This document shows positions 34,066-43,257 of a DNA stretch of 64,000 nt, piece by piece. The notes under the pieces were generated by a model that had not been told where the DNA came from, did no database searches, and saw nothing but the letters and a program-made list of their open reading frames with translations. Source of the DNA: Nibrella saemangeumensis (lineage in GTDB: Bacteria; Bacteroidota; Bacteroidia; Cytophagales; Spirosomataceae); the NCBI RefSeq assembly GCF_039541915.1, contig NZ_BAABHD010000031.1:10580-74579 (forward strand), written 5' to 3'. Made by a program: the position numbers and the translations under genes. Positions within the stretch are counted from its first letter, which is position 1. Every line of letters begins with the position of its first letter.

Positions 34066-34467
34066 AATTTCCGGAGTTTATACGTCTATATCGTTTATAG
34101 TGCCGGGATAGTATTATCACCAACTAGATAAAGTTAGCGCAAATTGAGAATATTGTTCCTATCTATAATACGCTTTTCAGTATTGTTTGTTACATATTCC
34201 GGTAATAAAGTAAGGCTTCTAAACATACCCTCAGTGCCTATAGGTATTCTAGTTGCTCCCACTCAAGATGCATCGGCAGACGTGCAGGTAGTCTAGTGAA
34301 CGTGGACAAATAAGTTGTAGTAACTGCTGACGAATTAAAGGTAGTCCCTAGCGGTGCGCACCGCTAGGGCGGCCTGGTCAAAGTCGCCAACTTCTGCAAA
34401 ACTGGGCGGGGTGGTTGCCAAAGGCGCATCTTATCGCGGAAGCGGAATGGGACCGCCCTTTAGATTA
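34066..34467. other. Non-coding stretch with a decayed element end
   Basis: No gene is supported. Bases 34290-34314 match 57785-57809 at 21 of 25 positions around AGTGAA(C/T)GTGGAC. Each copy is followed within 35 bases by a strong GC-rich inverted repeat. This suggests two copies of a decayed insertion element or its end. Confidence 0.45.
34346..34369. repeat. 24-bp perfect palindrome
   Basis: CCCTAGCGGTGC followed directly by its reverse complement forms a perfect 24-base palindrome with no loop. It lies beside IS256 debris and upstream of the decayed E1 gene. It could be a recombination site, a protein-binding site or an IS end. Confidence 0.7.
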
Positions 34468-34567
34468 GCTGAATGTCTTCGTAGGACAGGCCTTTGCTGT
34501 AGAGAGAGAATGCAGTTGTCTAGGCCTTCGCCTAAAGTGGTCTGCCGCTTGGCGATCAAGTGCGGCC
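34468..34567 (-). pseudogene. IS256 transposase fragment
   Basis: About 100 bases match the IS256-family transposase gene near 54700-54800 with few differences. The minus strand still encodes LIAKRQTTLGEGLDN and ILSLQQR, as in the intact copy. It marks an old IS256 insertion or deletion at the 5' side of the second E1 locus. Confidence 0.85.
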
Positions 34568-34725
34568 GGTTAGCCGCCGTCCCAGTTCTTAACAAATGGC
34601 AAGTATTGTCCACGTGGACCGAACTTGTTTCCGTCGCCCAGCAACATGAAATTGATATCTAGGCATTGCTAGAGCCCACACTCACCCATCTGCAGGAAGC
34701 AGGCGAGTAGCTATTAATAGTCGAG

Positions 34726-35619
34726 ATGCTCCTGCCGCGCCGGGTAGGGGAGGAGCCGTACCGGTATCACTGGCACGCGCTGAAATTACTACCCCTTACC
34801 CTAAAAGCTACCCCGAAAAGTCGCATCGACTTAGCCAGAAACCGCCTGCGTTCGTCATGCCAACTAAACTGGCAGGCTAGATCGGAGAACTGGCATCCCG
34901 AAGACGTACAAAATCGTGGCCGGCTGGGGGCGGATCTGACTTCCGCTAGGGTTGTCTTATTGGGAGCGGGTGCCTTGGGGAGTGCCTTGGCCGAACAACT
35001 CATCCGAATGGGCGTTCAACAGCTAACGATTATAGATGATGATTGCTTTGAAGCCGGCAATTTAGTCCGGCATACGCTATCCATGTCGGATCTGTATGCG
35101 CCCAAGGCTACCGCCTTAGCGCAGCGGCTCAATCAAGTGAATGCCTCTGCCCACGTAATAGGCATCGCAGGTGCTATACCGACAGCCGAGCCGGTAGTGG
35201 AAAAAGCCCTGGCGGAAGCTACACTTCTAATTGATGCCACGGCAAACGATATTGTGTTAAAGGAAATTCCTTTCAAGAGTCTGCCGGCAACCATTCCGGT
35301 TATTAGTTGTTCGCTGGGTATTCATGCGGAACGGTTGTTCTTTTATGCCTCACCAAATCATTTGTTCAATTGGGATTTGTTCAATGCCTGGTTTGGTCCG
35401 TATCGGGAGGAAGAGAATCATTTGGCTACGCAGCTTGACTTACCGCGTGGCATAGGCTGTTGGCATGCCCTGGTGCCGGCTCCCTTTAACCGGGTAATCG
35501 GCTTAGCCAGCATAGCGATTGAACTGATTGAACAAGTCTACACGCAGAGCAAAAAAACGCCTGTAGCGTTATGTTATCCTTGGCCGAAAGCTGTATTATC
35601 ACCGCTGCCGGACGAATGA
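34726..35619 (+). CDS. ThiF/E1-like enzyme, probably 5'-truncated and decayed
   Basis: The open part encodes 297 residues with the adenylation loop VVLLGAGALGSALAEQ (residues 76-91), IIDDDCFEAGNLVRHTL and the following DATANDIVL. Upstream in the same frame, 34588-34725 still looks coding (STWTELVSVAQQHEID, ALLEPTLTHLQEAGE) but holds two TAG stops and ends in IS256 debris. The gene therefore probably lost an N-terminal domain. It overlaps the JAB gene by ATGA. Activity is doubtful. Confidence 0.75.
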   Translation: MLLPRRVGEEPYRYHWHALKLLPLTLKATPKSRIDLARNRLRSSCQLNWQARSENWHPEDVQNRGRLGADLTSARVVLLGAGALGSALAEQLIRMGVQQLTIIDDDCFEAGNLVRHTLSMSDLYAPKATALAQRLNQVNASAHVIGIAGAIPTAEPVVEKALAEATLLIDATANDIVLKEIPFKSLPATIPVISCSLGIHAERLFFYASPNHLFNWDLFNAWFGPYREEENHLATQLDLPRGIGCWHALVPAPFNRVIGLASIAIELIEQVYTQSKKTPVALCYPWPKAVLSPLPDE

Positions 35620-36110
35620 ATTGTATCAGTATGCTCTTTAGTTCAGCGGATGGCTCCCAGTGTCTGCTACTTACGGAGGAAGCAACCAGCTCGATTCGGG
35701 CCTGCGCCCGTGAGTGGTACCCGCTGGAAACCGGCGGCATTTTGGTTGGTACATACGATGAAAATTATCGGGTGGCTACCGTCTACCTAGCATCAGGCCC
35801 TCCTTCGGACTCACAGCATAGCCTGTATCAATTTATTCGAGGAACGAATGGCATTTCTGAACTGCTGGAGCGTGCCCATCAATTGCCAACCCCTAGGTAT
35901 TACTTAGGCGAATGGCATACGCATCCGGCTGCCTCACCTAAGGCTAGTCTAACCGACAAAAAGCAAATGAACGCCTTTGCCGACTGTCGTCTTTATGGAG
36001 CATCGTCACCTGTTTTATTAATTGTGGGTGGTAAGCCCCCTCATGCCTTGCAATGGCAGGCGAGCGTCTATCAGAAAAACCGACCGGCCCAGAATTTATG
36101 GCCTTTATAA
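35616..36110 (+). CDS. JAB/JAMM metallopeptidase, second locus
   Basis: Starting at the ATG that overlaps the E1 stop (35616) the product has 164 residues. LETGGILVG supplies E38, and GEWHTHPAASPKASLTD supplies H101, H103, S111 and D114, a complete JAMM set. It resembles Cap3-type peptidases that pair with E1-like proteins. An upstream in-frame ATG at 35571 lies inside the E1 gene. It remains intact although its E1 partner appears decayed. Confidence 0.85.
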   Translation: MNCISMLFSSADGSQCLLLTEEATSSIRACAREWYPLETGGILVGTYDENYRVATVYLASGPPSDSQHSLYQFIRGTNGISELLERAHQLPTPRYYLGEWHTHPAASPKASLTDKKQMNAFADCRLYGASSPVLLIVGGKPPHALQWQASVYQKNRPAQNLWPL

Positions 36111-36187
36111 TGAAAAGTCTCAAGCTCATGTGGAAACGGGAGAAGCCAAATGCTTCACTTGGTACCTATTCCACAGGAGTAGCCTAG
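36110..36187 (+). CDS. Possible coupled micro-ORF (25 aa)
   Basis: An ATG shares one base with the JAB stop (TAATG) and opens 25 codons, MKSLKLMWKREKPNASLGTY then STGVA. It is basic at the start. The overlap arrangement suggests translational coupling, but nothing else supports function. Confidence 0.3.
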   Translation: MKSLKLMWKREKPNASLGTYSTGVA

Positions 36188-36379
36188 CAAATGAAGAAGC
36201 CGATAAGCTTCAAACAAGTCCAGCTCTTATTTATCATATTAACATATTAAAAAAAACTATAAATATTAATATTCATACACTTACAAAGACACTACAAATT
36301 ATTATATAAAATTATTTGCATTCATTGGTTTAGTCGCTTATGCTTGTGTACCGAAAACTTGTACTAAACCCTTTCCTGA

Positions 36380-39300
36380 ATGCACCGTTCTCGCTGGCTC
36401 TGCCGCCTGCTGGCTGGCCTTTCTCTGGCCTTTCCCCTGCTGCTGCGGGCCCAAACCCCCGACCGCAACTACGTCCTCTCCCGCACCTACAAGGCTCCCG
36501 GTTCGACCGAAGCCAACGGCAACACCTATGCCGGTACCCCTTACCAGGTCAATACCGAGCTGACTTACTTCAACGGCTTAGGGTTGCCCCTTCAGCAACT
36601 GGCTGCCTTTGCCGGGCCCCAGGGACAGGACCTGATGTCCCGCACCGACTACGATAATTACCACCGCCCCCAGAACTCCTTCCTGCCCCTGCCTGTCAGC
36701 AGCAACACCGGCCAGTTTGTCAATAACCCCGATGGCAGCTACTACACCAATGCCGCCCTGGTCACCAGCCCTACGGCTAACTACTTCACTCAGACCAGCT
36801 ACGAGGCCGCTCCCCTCAACCGACCTACCGAGCAGAAGGCCCCCGGTGTGGGTACGGGTGTGCGCACCAGCTACCCCCTCAACAGCGGCTATGTCAACCG
36901 CTACCGCTCCTTCGGGGCGGACCTCCTACAGATTCAGGGCGATGGTTCCTACAGCCCCGGTACACTCTCGGTCATCGAAACCAAAGACGAGACTGACCGC
37001 ACCGTGCGCGACTACAAAGACTCGGATAACCGCCTGGTGCTGCGCCAGGTGATGAACGGCGGTCAGGAACTCAACACCTACTACGTTTATGATGAAGCCG
37101 GGCTGCTCCGGGCCGTCTTGCAGCCCCAGTACCAGGATGAAGCTGATCTGAACAAATGGGCTTTTCTCTACCAGTACGACAACCGGGGCCGGCTCAGCCG
37201 CAAGAAAGTTCCCGGAGCCGGTGCCGTTAGCCTCACCTATGATGAGCGTGACCGGCTCACCAGCCAGGTAGACGGCAACAACCAGTCCTTTACCTACAGC
37301 TATGATGGCCTCAACCGCCAGACCCAGCAGCATGTCAATGGACAGGGGCTGGTAACCACCTACTACGATGACTACAACTTTGGCCCTTTTGCCGACTTCA
37401 CCAATGAACTGGGCCTAACCAGCACCGAGTTTGTGGGAAACCCCCGCTACGAGAGCCGCAAAGGGCAGGTGACAGGCACGTCGGTGCGAATGCTTTATCC
37501 GGACGGCAGCTATGGGGAGTGGCTGCAAACGGTGACCTACTTCGACAGCAAATACCGGGTCATTCAGGTGGTGCGCCAGTTGCAGGGTTTAGGGGCTGGT
37601 GCTTACGAGCGCATCTCCTACCAGCGCAACTTCATTGGTAATGTAGTCAAGGAGCGCATCACCCAGGCCTTCTCCAGTAAGCAGTACGTGCTGGAGAGGA
37701 GCTATGAGTACGACCAGGCTGACCGGCTGGTGAAACTCAGCCACAGCTTCTGGGAGAATGGTCAGCTCAAGAAGCAGTATGTGCATCTGGAGCAGAGCTA
37801 CAATGCGGTGGGGCAGTTGCAAAGCAAGCGGCTGCACAACGGCCTGCACAGCCAGCAGCTCAAGTACCATGTGCGGGGCTGGCTGGCGCAGCTCACCACC
37901 AGCGGGGGACCGCAACTCTCGCTGAGTCTGGATTACCAGCCCAACGGCAACATTGGTTCTCTGAGCTATGCCACCCCCGGCCGCAGCGGGGGCATGACCC
38001 TGAACTACGACGGAGCTAACCGGCTGAATGGAGCCTGGGGCAGTGGCAGCTTTCAGGACCACAACGAGACAGGTATCAACTATGACAGGAACGGCAACCT
38101 GACGAGTCTGGACCGCAGCCGGCCGGGCCTTACTTTTGACCAGTTACGCTACAGCTACAACGGCAATCAGTTGCACCGGGTAGAGGATGTCAGCGGGCAG
38201 GGGGAGGGCTTTGTCAACGGGGCCAGCCAGGATCATGAGCTGGGGTATGATGGCAATGGTAACCTGACCAAAGATTACAACCGGGGCTACAGTGACAACG
38301 GCATCCGCTACAACGCCCTGAACCTGGTGCGGTATGTGGTCAAAGGCACACGGGCGTTGAGCTACAGCTATGATGGGGCAGGGGTGAAGCGGCAGTTGCA
38401 GACGCCGGAGGGGACGACCCTGTACGAGGGAGGCTTTGAATACAAGGGAGACGGTACGCTGCTGCGGTTAGGTCTGGAAGAAGGGCAGCTCATCCGCAAT
38501 GCCGATGGGAGCTATGTAGTGCATTACTACCTGAAGGACCACCTGGGCAATGTACGGGCGGTGGTAGATGAGAGCGGAGCCACGGTGCAGGAGACGGAGT
38601 ACTATGCCTTTGGTTACAGTGTCAGCCGCAGTGGGGCCGATAAGAACAAGTACCAGTTTCTGACACGCGAGTTGCAGCCTGAGACAGGCTGGATGGATCT
38701 GCAGGCCCGCATGTATGACCCTGTTTTGGGTAAATTTATGACGGTTGACCCAGTAACGGATGGACAAGAGGAGTATTCCACCTATCAGTATGCTCATAAC
38801 AATCCAATTACAAAAAACGATCCGGATGGACGTTACCCAGATGGACCACCCACTCAAGTTAGCTCAATTGCACATGCAGCTTTGGATGTAGCTGGTTTAA
38901 TTCCAGGGGCTGGTGAAATTGCCGATGGAGTAAATGCTTTATTATACCTTGCAGAAGGCAACAAAACAGATGCTGCCTTAAGTGCAGCAGCTATGATACC
39001 TATTGCAGGATGGGCTGCTACTGGCGCAAAGTTTTATAAAACAGTTGATAAGGCAGTAGATTTAGCTAAGCCCGGTGAAGATTTATTTGTTGGAACATAT
39101 AACCAAGTTCGTAGAGCAAATATAAAATCTGGTTTAAATTCAACTCATACACCTCATCACGTTGTTCAAAACGCTATAAGTAAAACAACACATGGTAAAG
39201 GAGTGACTATAAACTTGAGTAAAGAGCTACACGAGAAAACAGCTACATTTAAAAAACCTACAAGAGATGTAAGCCAAGCCATTTTGAACAACAGTAACAA

Positions 39301-39448
39301 TAAGAATTCATTACGTACCCATTTAGCTGCAGATATCAAAGAGTTGCGTAACATACTTGGTACGGCTGGTTACAACAGAAGCCATGTAAATAAACAATTA
39401 CAAGAACTAATTCGTCAAAATAAAATGAATGGAGGGTTTGAGAAATGA
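36380..39448 (+). CDS. Secreted RHS/YD-repeat polymorphic toxin
   Basis: This 1022-residue protein has a signal peptide (MHRSRWLCRLLAGLSLAFPL, cleavage near RAQT) and a DUF6443-like N-terminal region. A long array of YD repeats (YDQADRLVKL, YDGLNRQTQQ) leads to the RHS core near residues 715-815 (YLKDHLGNVRAVVDE, YDPVLGKFMTVDPV, YAHNNPITKNDPDGRY). The final 200 residues are a variable toxin with a helical AGLIPGAGEIADGVN pre-toxin part and TPHHVVQN...HGKG...LHEKT, suggestive of an HNH/EndoVII-type nuclease. Base composition turns AT-rich at the toxin. It overlaps its immunity gene by ATGA. Confidence 0.88.
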   Translation: MHRSRWLCRLLAGLSLAFPLLLRAQTPDRNYVLSRTYKAPGSTEANGNTYAGTPYQVNTELTYFNGLGLPLQQLAAFAGPQGQDLMSRTDYDNYHRPQNSFLPLPVSSNTGQFVNNPDGSYYTNAALVTSPTANYFTQTSYEAAPLNRPTEQKAPGVGTGVRTSYPLNSGYVNRYRSFGADLLQIQGDGSYSPGTLSVIETKDETDRTVRDYKDSDNRLVLRQVMNGGQELNTYYVYDEAGLLRAVLQPQYQDEADLNKWAFLYQYDNRGRLSRKKVPGAGAVSLTYDERDRLTSQVDGNNQSFTYSYDGLNRQTQQHVNGQGLVTTYYDDYNFGPFADFTNELGLTSTEFVGNPRYESRKGQVTGTSVRMLYPDGSYGEWLQTVTYFDSKYRVIQVVRQLQGLGAGAYERISYQRNFIGNVVKERITQAFSSKQYVLERSYEYDQADRLVKLSHSFWENGQLKKQYVHLEQSYNAVGQLQSKRLHNGLHSQQLKYHVRGWLAQLTTSGGPQLSLSLDYQPNGNIGSLSYATPGRSGGMTLNYDGANRLNGAWGSGSFQDHNETGINYDRNGNLTSLDRSRPGLTFDQLRYSYNGNQLHRVEDVSGQGEGFVNGASQDHELGYDGNGNLTKDYNRGYSDNGIRYNALNLVRYVVKGTRALSYSYDGAGVKRQLQTPEGTTLYEGGFEYKGDGTLLRLGLEEGQLIRNADGSYVVHYYLKDHLGNVRAVVDESGATVQETEYYAFGYSVSRSGADKNKYQFLTRELQPETGWMDLQARMYDPVLGKFMTVDPVTDGQEEYSTYQYAHNNPITKNDPDGRYPDGPPTQVSSIAHAALDVAGLIPGAGEIADGVNALLYLAEGNKTDAALSAAAMIPIAGWAATGAKFYKTVDKAVDLAKPGEDLFVGTYNQVRRANIKSGLNSTHTPHHVVQNAISKTTHGKGVTINLSKELHEKTATFKKPTRDVSQAILNNSNNKNSLRTHLAADIKELRNILGTAGYNRSHVNKQLQELIRQNKMNGGFEK

Positions 39449-39957
39449 CAAAGTCACAAGCAATAAATTTTTTGAAGCAACATCAGCCATTACCACCTGA
39501 CGATTATTTATCTAAGGATGTTTCTATTATTCAAACATTTGATGAGGTCAGGAATTACTTTTTGGGAAACCCTGATAAAGAATGTATACCGTATTTTTTA
39601 AATTGTTTTGGCGGCGATGATGGACTTGGAGTTTATCAACTTATAGAGGATGTTGTTCTTAAATACCAAGCATCTGAAGTTATCCCTTTTTTGATTTCAG
39701 CACTTCAAAGTTCTAATTATTTTATTCGTTATTGGAATACCCAAATAGCGTCTCTTTTCCCTGATCCTATTTTGTTAAAACCTTTAGCTAAAATACTTAG
39801 CGAAGACAGCTTTGACATCAAAAGTGCTGCAATCGTAGCGATAGAACAAGTTGGAAGCAAAAAAGCAAAAAGTATTTTAGAGGTTTATAGAGAACAAGAA
39901 CAGGATGAAGAATTACAATCTTTAGCGGAAGAAGCAATATCAAGTTTAGGAGGTTAA
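39445..39957 (+). CDS. HEAT-repeat immunity protein
   Basis: This 170-residue, acidic, helical protein has repeat-like units (ASEVIPFLISALQSSNYFIR, then LLKPLAKILSEDSFDIKSAA and SKKAKSILEVYREQEQDEE), a HEAT-type pattern common in immunity proteins of RHS toxins. The start codon overlaps the toxin stop by four bases. The gene is AT-rich like the toxin tip, so both were probably acquired together. It should bind the toxin domain in the cytoplasm of the producer. Confidence 0.78.
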   Translation: MTKSQAINFLKQHQPLPPDDYLSKDVSIIQTFDEVRNYFLGNPDKECIPYFLNCFGGDDGLGVYQLIEDVVLKYQASEVIPFLISALQSSNYFIRYWNTQIASLFPDPILLKPLAKILSEDSFDIKSAAIVAIEQVGSKKAKSILEVYREQEQDEELQSLAEEAISSLGG

Positions 39958-39982
39958 CTCATAAGAATTTAGATATAATTTA

Positions 39983-42709
39983 ATGATGAAGCATCTTTAT
40001 TTCTGGTTGGGAACATTATTTTTTTCGGCCCAAAGTTATGGGCAAGTTAGCGGACGCGTTTGGCATGATGCTAATAGCAATGGCCAAGCCGATGCGCAGG
40101 AAATTTCAGTAAACAAAATCTCCGTTCGGGCTTACAATCTAGTGGGACAACTCGTGAGTCAAGCGACAACAGCACCAGACGGCTCCTACCGCCTTTCGGT
40201 GGCGGCCGGCCAACCAGTTCGAGTTGAATTCAGTGGCTATCCGGACCATCTTTCGCCTACTGCGGCTTTCCCGAAGGTGCAGTTTGTGACTACGCCGGCA
40301 CAGGTAAACCTGGGTCTCTATTCGCCCAGCCAGTTTACTGGTCCCCAAGCGCGGGCGGTGCAAGCCGTTTACGTAAACGGAAATTATTCCGATGCAGGAG
40401 CGGATTCACTGGCCGCTTTAGTCACCTTTTCCGCTCGTGGACAAACCGGCTCTCTCAACCGCTTAGCTACCCCCAAACAAGTGGGTTCCCTCTGGGGGTT
40501 AGCCTTTGATCGTAATAACCAGCGTTTGTTTGCCGCTGCCGTTGCCAAGCGCCACAGTGCGTTAGGCCCACAAGGTCCGGGTGGTATCTACCTGATTACC
40601 CCTGCCGCCTATTCCGTTCAACCCTTCATTAACCTGGATCAGCTCGGAATCCCTACGGCCCCGGCCCACCTGTCCCGCGATCTATCAGGCAGTATTACTT
40701 CCGTAAGCCATGACTCGCTGATGTATTCTCTAGTAGGAAAAATTAGCCTGGGCGGTATGGATGTCTCCGATGACGGGCGCGAGCTGTTCGTGGTAAACCT
40801 GTTTGACCGCAAGCTGTACCGGATTCTGTTGCCTGCCGATGGCTCGCAACCCTCAGCTGCCGATATAACCGGATATAGCCTGCCTGAACCCGGCGGCAAG
40901 GGGGGCACTTTCCGGCCTTTTGCTGTGAAATATTTTGCGGGCAAACTCTACGTTGGAGGTGTTTGTGATGCGCAGCACTCCGACCGGGCTAGTGATTTAA
41001 AAGCCATTGTCTATTCGGCCACCTATGCAGGGAATGATTCAAAAAAAGTATCTTTTGATGAGGTCGCAACCATTGGTTTAAATTATGCGCGGGGTGTACT
41101 GGACTACAAGGTTTCCGGCTGGTATCCCTGGACGGATGATTATCAGAAAGCGGTCGTAAAGGATCATACCGGCTGGCAAATCCGGCCCCAGCCCATATTG
41201 GCAGATATTGAATTCGACACCGACGGTTCCATGATACTGGGGCTGATGGACCGGCTTGGTCACCAAACGGCCGATGGCCAGTATTACCGTCCCAAAGGCA
41301 GTAAGCACCTGCAGCAATACCGGGGTCTATCGGGTGGGGATGTGCTTCGGGTAGCGTTTGTCAACAATCGGTACCAACTGGAACAAAACGGCCGGGCCGG
41401 TGACCGAACCTCAGAAGGGCAGGGTAACCGTCAGGGGCCGGCCGGGGGCGAATTCTATTTCGACGACGGCTTTACGGCATCTGGCGTAACCTGGCACCAG
41501 GAAACGGCGACGGGTGGACTGGCCATGTTGCCCGAGCTAAACCAGCTATTGGTCGCCGCTCGCGAACCGGAGGTCAATCAATATGTAACCGGCGGAGTCA
41601 AGTGGTTCTCCAACCTCACCGGGAAAGCCTCCGCAGGCCTGTCGGTATTTCCATCCGGCGAACGCGCCGGCTATGTCTGGAAAGCCAACAGTGTCGGCGA
41701 TGTCGAGTTGATAACGGAGGTGCCTTCTACCCAATTTGGAGACCGGGTATGGCAGGATTGCAACGAAAACGGCGTGCAGGATGCCGACGAGCCGGGGCTG
41801 GCCAATATTGAGTTGCAACTCTACCATAATGGTAAGCAACTGGCGATGACCCGCACGGATGCCAATGGACGGTATGTCTTTGACGATGCCAACGTGTCAG
41901 GAGGCATTAAAGCCGCCACGGCCTACGAAATTCAAATTCCATTGCAGCAATCCAGCAAGCTAACTTTACAACTCATCCAGGCAAAGGGCACATTGACCGG
42001 CGAAACAGCGTGGCCAATGGAATTGGATAATGATGCCGTGCAGGAAGAGGAGCGGGCCATCATTCGCTTCAAAACAGGAACCGCCGGCGAGCACCTCCAG
42101 CACCTGGATGCCGGCTTTAAGTGCATTGATAAACCACAAATCACCGCTCGCTACACCTGCACGAACACGACTAGTGGTCCGGTGATCAGGTTATTAATCG
42201 AAGGCAATAGTTTAGCCGATAAAGTAGTGGTAACCCCGGAAAAAGCCTTCGGCAGTGCCGATGCCAGTAGCCAGCCGCAGCCAATACCCGCTGGCGGAAT
42301 GGTTTGGGAGGTGCCTTTTATCAAAGACGTAAGTCAGCAAGCCTCTGTCCGGGTAATTGCCCCGTCGGGGTGCTATACCGAAGTATCGGCGAAGCTCGAC
42401 CAGGCAGCCTGTATGCTGATGCTGTCGCAAGCGAACAGTCAATATACTGAGCAGGCTAAACGCCTGTCGGTGACGCCAAATCCTACGTCAGGAGAAGCTA
42501 CAGTTGACTATAAAGGATTTGCCGAAGCAGGACCTATCAAGATCAACGTCGTTAATGCTGAGGGGCACCTGGTTCAATCACGCACCGGTGAACTACAGGG
42601 AGGTCTTCTGCAGCAGTCGCTAAATCTTTTATCGGTACCGGCCGGCGTGTACTTTGTGGTTGTCACCGAAGGCACCGTAGAAACCTCCAGCCGCATCATC
42701 AAACAATAA
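39983..42709 (+). CDS. Secreted SdrD_B-like protein with T9SS C-terminal domain
   Basis: This is a 908-residue protein. A signal peptide ends near QSYGQ. An SdrD_B-like domain follows (GRVWHDANSNGQADAQE), then a long central region of about 450 residues resembling a beta-propeller. A second SdrD_B unit (GDRVWQDCNENGVQDADEPG) lies near residues 590-620. The last 80 residues (LSVTPNPTSGEATVDYKG ending AGVYFVVVTEGTVETSSRII) form a type A T9SS sorting domain. It should be exported to the cell surface. Function is unknown. Confidence 0.85.
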   Translation: MMKHLYFWLGTLFFSAQSYGQVSGRVWHDANSNGQADAQEISVNKISVRAYNLVGQLVSQATTAPDGSYRLSVAAGQPVRVEFSGYPDHLSPTAAFPKVQFVTTPAQVNLGLYSPSQFTGPQARAVQAVYVNGNYSDAGADSLAALVTFSARGQTGSLNRLATPKQVGSLWGLAFDRNNQRLFAAAVAKRHSALGPQGPGGIYLITPAAYSVQPFINLDQLGIPTAPAHLSRDLSGSITSVSHDSLMYSLVGKISLGGMDVSDDGRELFVVNLFDRKLYRILLPADGSQPSAADITGYSLPEPGGKGGTFRPFAVKYFAGKLYVGGVCDAQHSDRASDLKAIVYSATYAGNDSKKVSFDEVATIGLNYARGVLDYKVSGWYPWTDDYQKAVVKDHTGWQIRPQPILADIEFDTDGSMILGLMDRLGHQTADGQYYRPKGSKHLQQYRGLSGGDVLRVAFVNNRYQLEQNGRAGDRTSEGQGNRQGPAGGEFYFDDGFTASGVTWHQETATGGLAMLPELNQLLVAAREPEVNQYVTGGVKWFSNLTGKASAGLSVFPSGERAGYVWKANSVGDVELITEVPSTQFGDRVWQDCNENGVQDADEPGLANIELQLYHNGKQLAMTRTDANGRYVFDDANVSGGIKAATAYEIQIPLQQSSKLTLQLIQAKGTLTGETAWPMELDNDAVQEEERAIIRFKTGTAGEHLQHLDAGFKCIDKPQITARYTCTNTTSGPVIRLLIEGNSLADKVVVTPEKAFGSADASSQPQPIPAGGMVWEVPFIKDVSQQASVRVIAPSGCYTEVSAKLDQAACMLMLSQANSQYTEQAKRLSVTPNPTSGEATVDYKGFAEAGPIKINVVNAEGHLVQSRTGELQGGLLQQSLNLLSVPAGVYFVVVTEGTVETSSRIIKQ

Positions 42710-42755
42710 GCTTGGACCCTAAACGCATCTCAACTCCTTACGCTTCTTTTTACCA

Positions 42756-43235
42756 ATGACCCGGATATTATTTACCCTCGTTTTATTTCTGCTTGTGGGT
42801 GGATTTACCACCCGAAACCAGCTGGTTTCAGCCCCTCGCTTAGCGCCCGAATGCTTTGCCGGCAAATGGGGGAATGATTTCCTGCTGTGCGGGACCGAAC
42901 ACACCGCTAAACCGGGAAGAGGCCTGGCGGCAACAAGACAACAGCAGGAATTGGTCCTCTTCTTCCAAGGGCCCAACAAAGGCTACTTCCATTTTTACGA
43001 TTGCCAGAACCAACGGTACACGCCCAAAACGATGCCGTTTACCTTTACCACATCCGGCAGTCAGTTCACCCTAAACTGGCAAGGCACTCCCTACGAAGTA
43101 GCCCTCTTTCGGGCGACCTTCAATAACCGCGACACCTATCAGTTCGAGTGCAAGGCCGATACGTTGGTCTTTGACAAATCGATGTTTACCGGCACACAGT
43201 ACGAGGGCGCTTATTACTTCGTGCGTCGTAACTAA
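42756..43235 (+). CDS. Small secreted protein
   Basis: This is a 159-residue protein with an N-terminal hydrophobic signal (RILFTLVLFLLVGGF). The mature part is beta-rich with a Cys pair region (ECFAGKWGNDFLLCGTEH) and ends in TGTQYEGAYYFVRRN. No family is recognised. It sits between two large exported proteins on the same strand, with short gaps of 46 and 22 bases, so a shared transcript is likely. Confidence 0.65.
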   Translation: MTRILFTLVLFLLVGGFTTRNQLVSAPRLAPECFAGKWGNDFLLCGTEHTAKPGRGLAATRQQQELVLFFQGPNKGYFHFYDCQNQRYTPKTMPFTFTTSGSQFTLNWQGTPYEVALFRATFNNRDTYQFECKADTLVFDKSMFTGTQYEGAYYFVRRN

Positions 43236-43257
43236 ATCCTGAATACCCCCGTAACTT

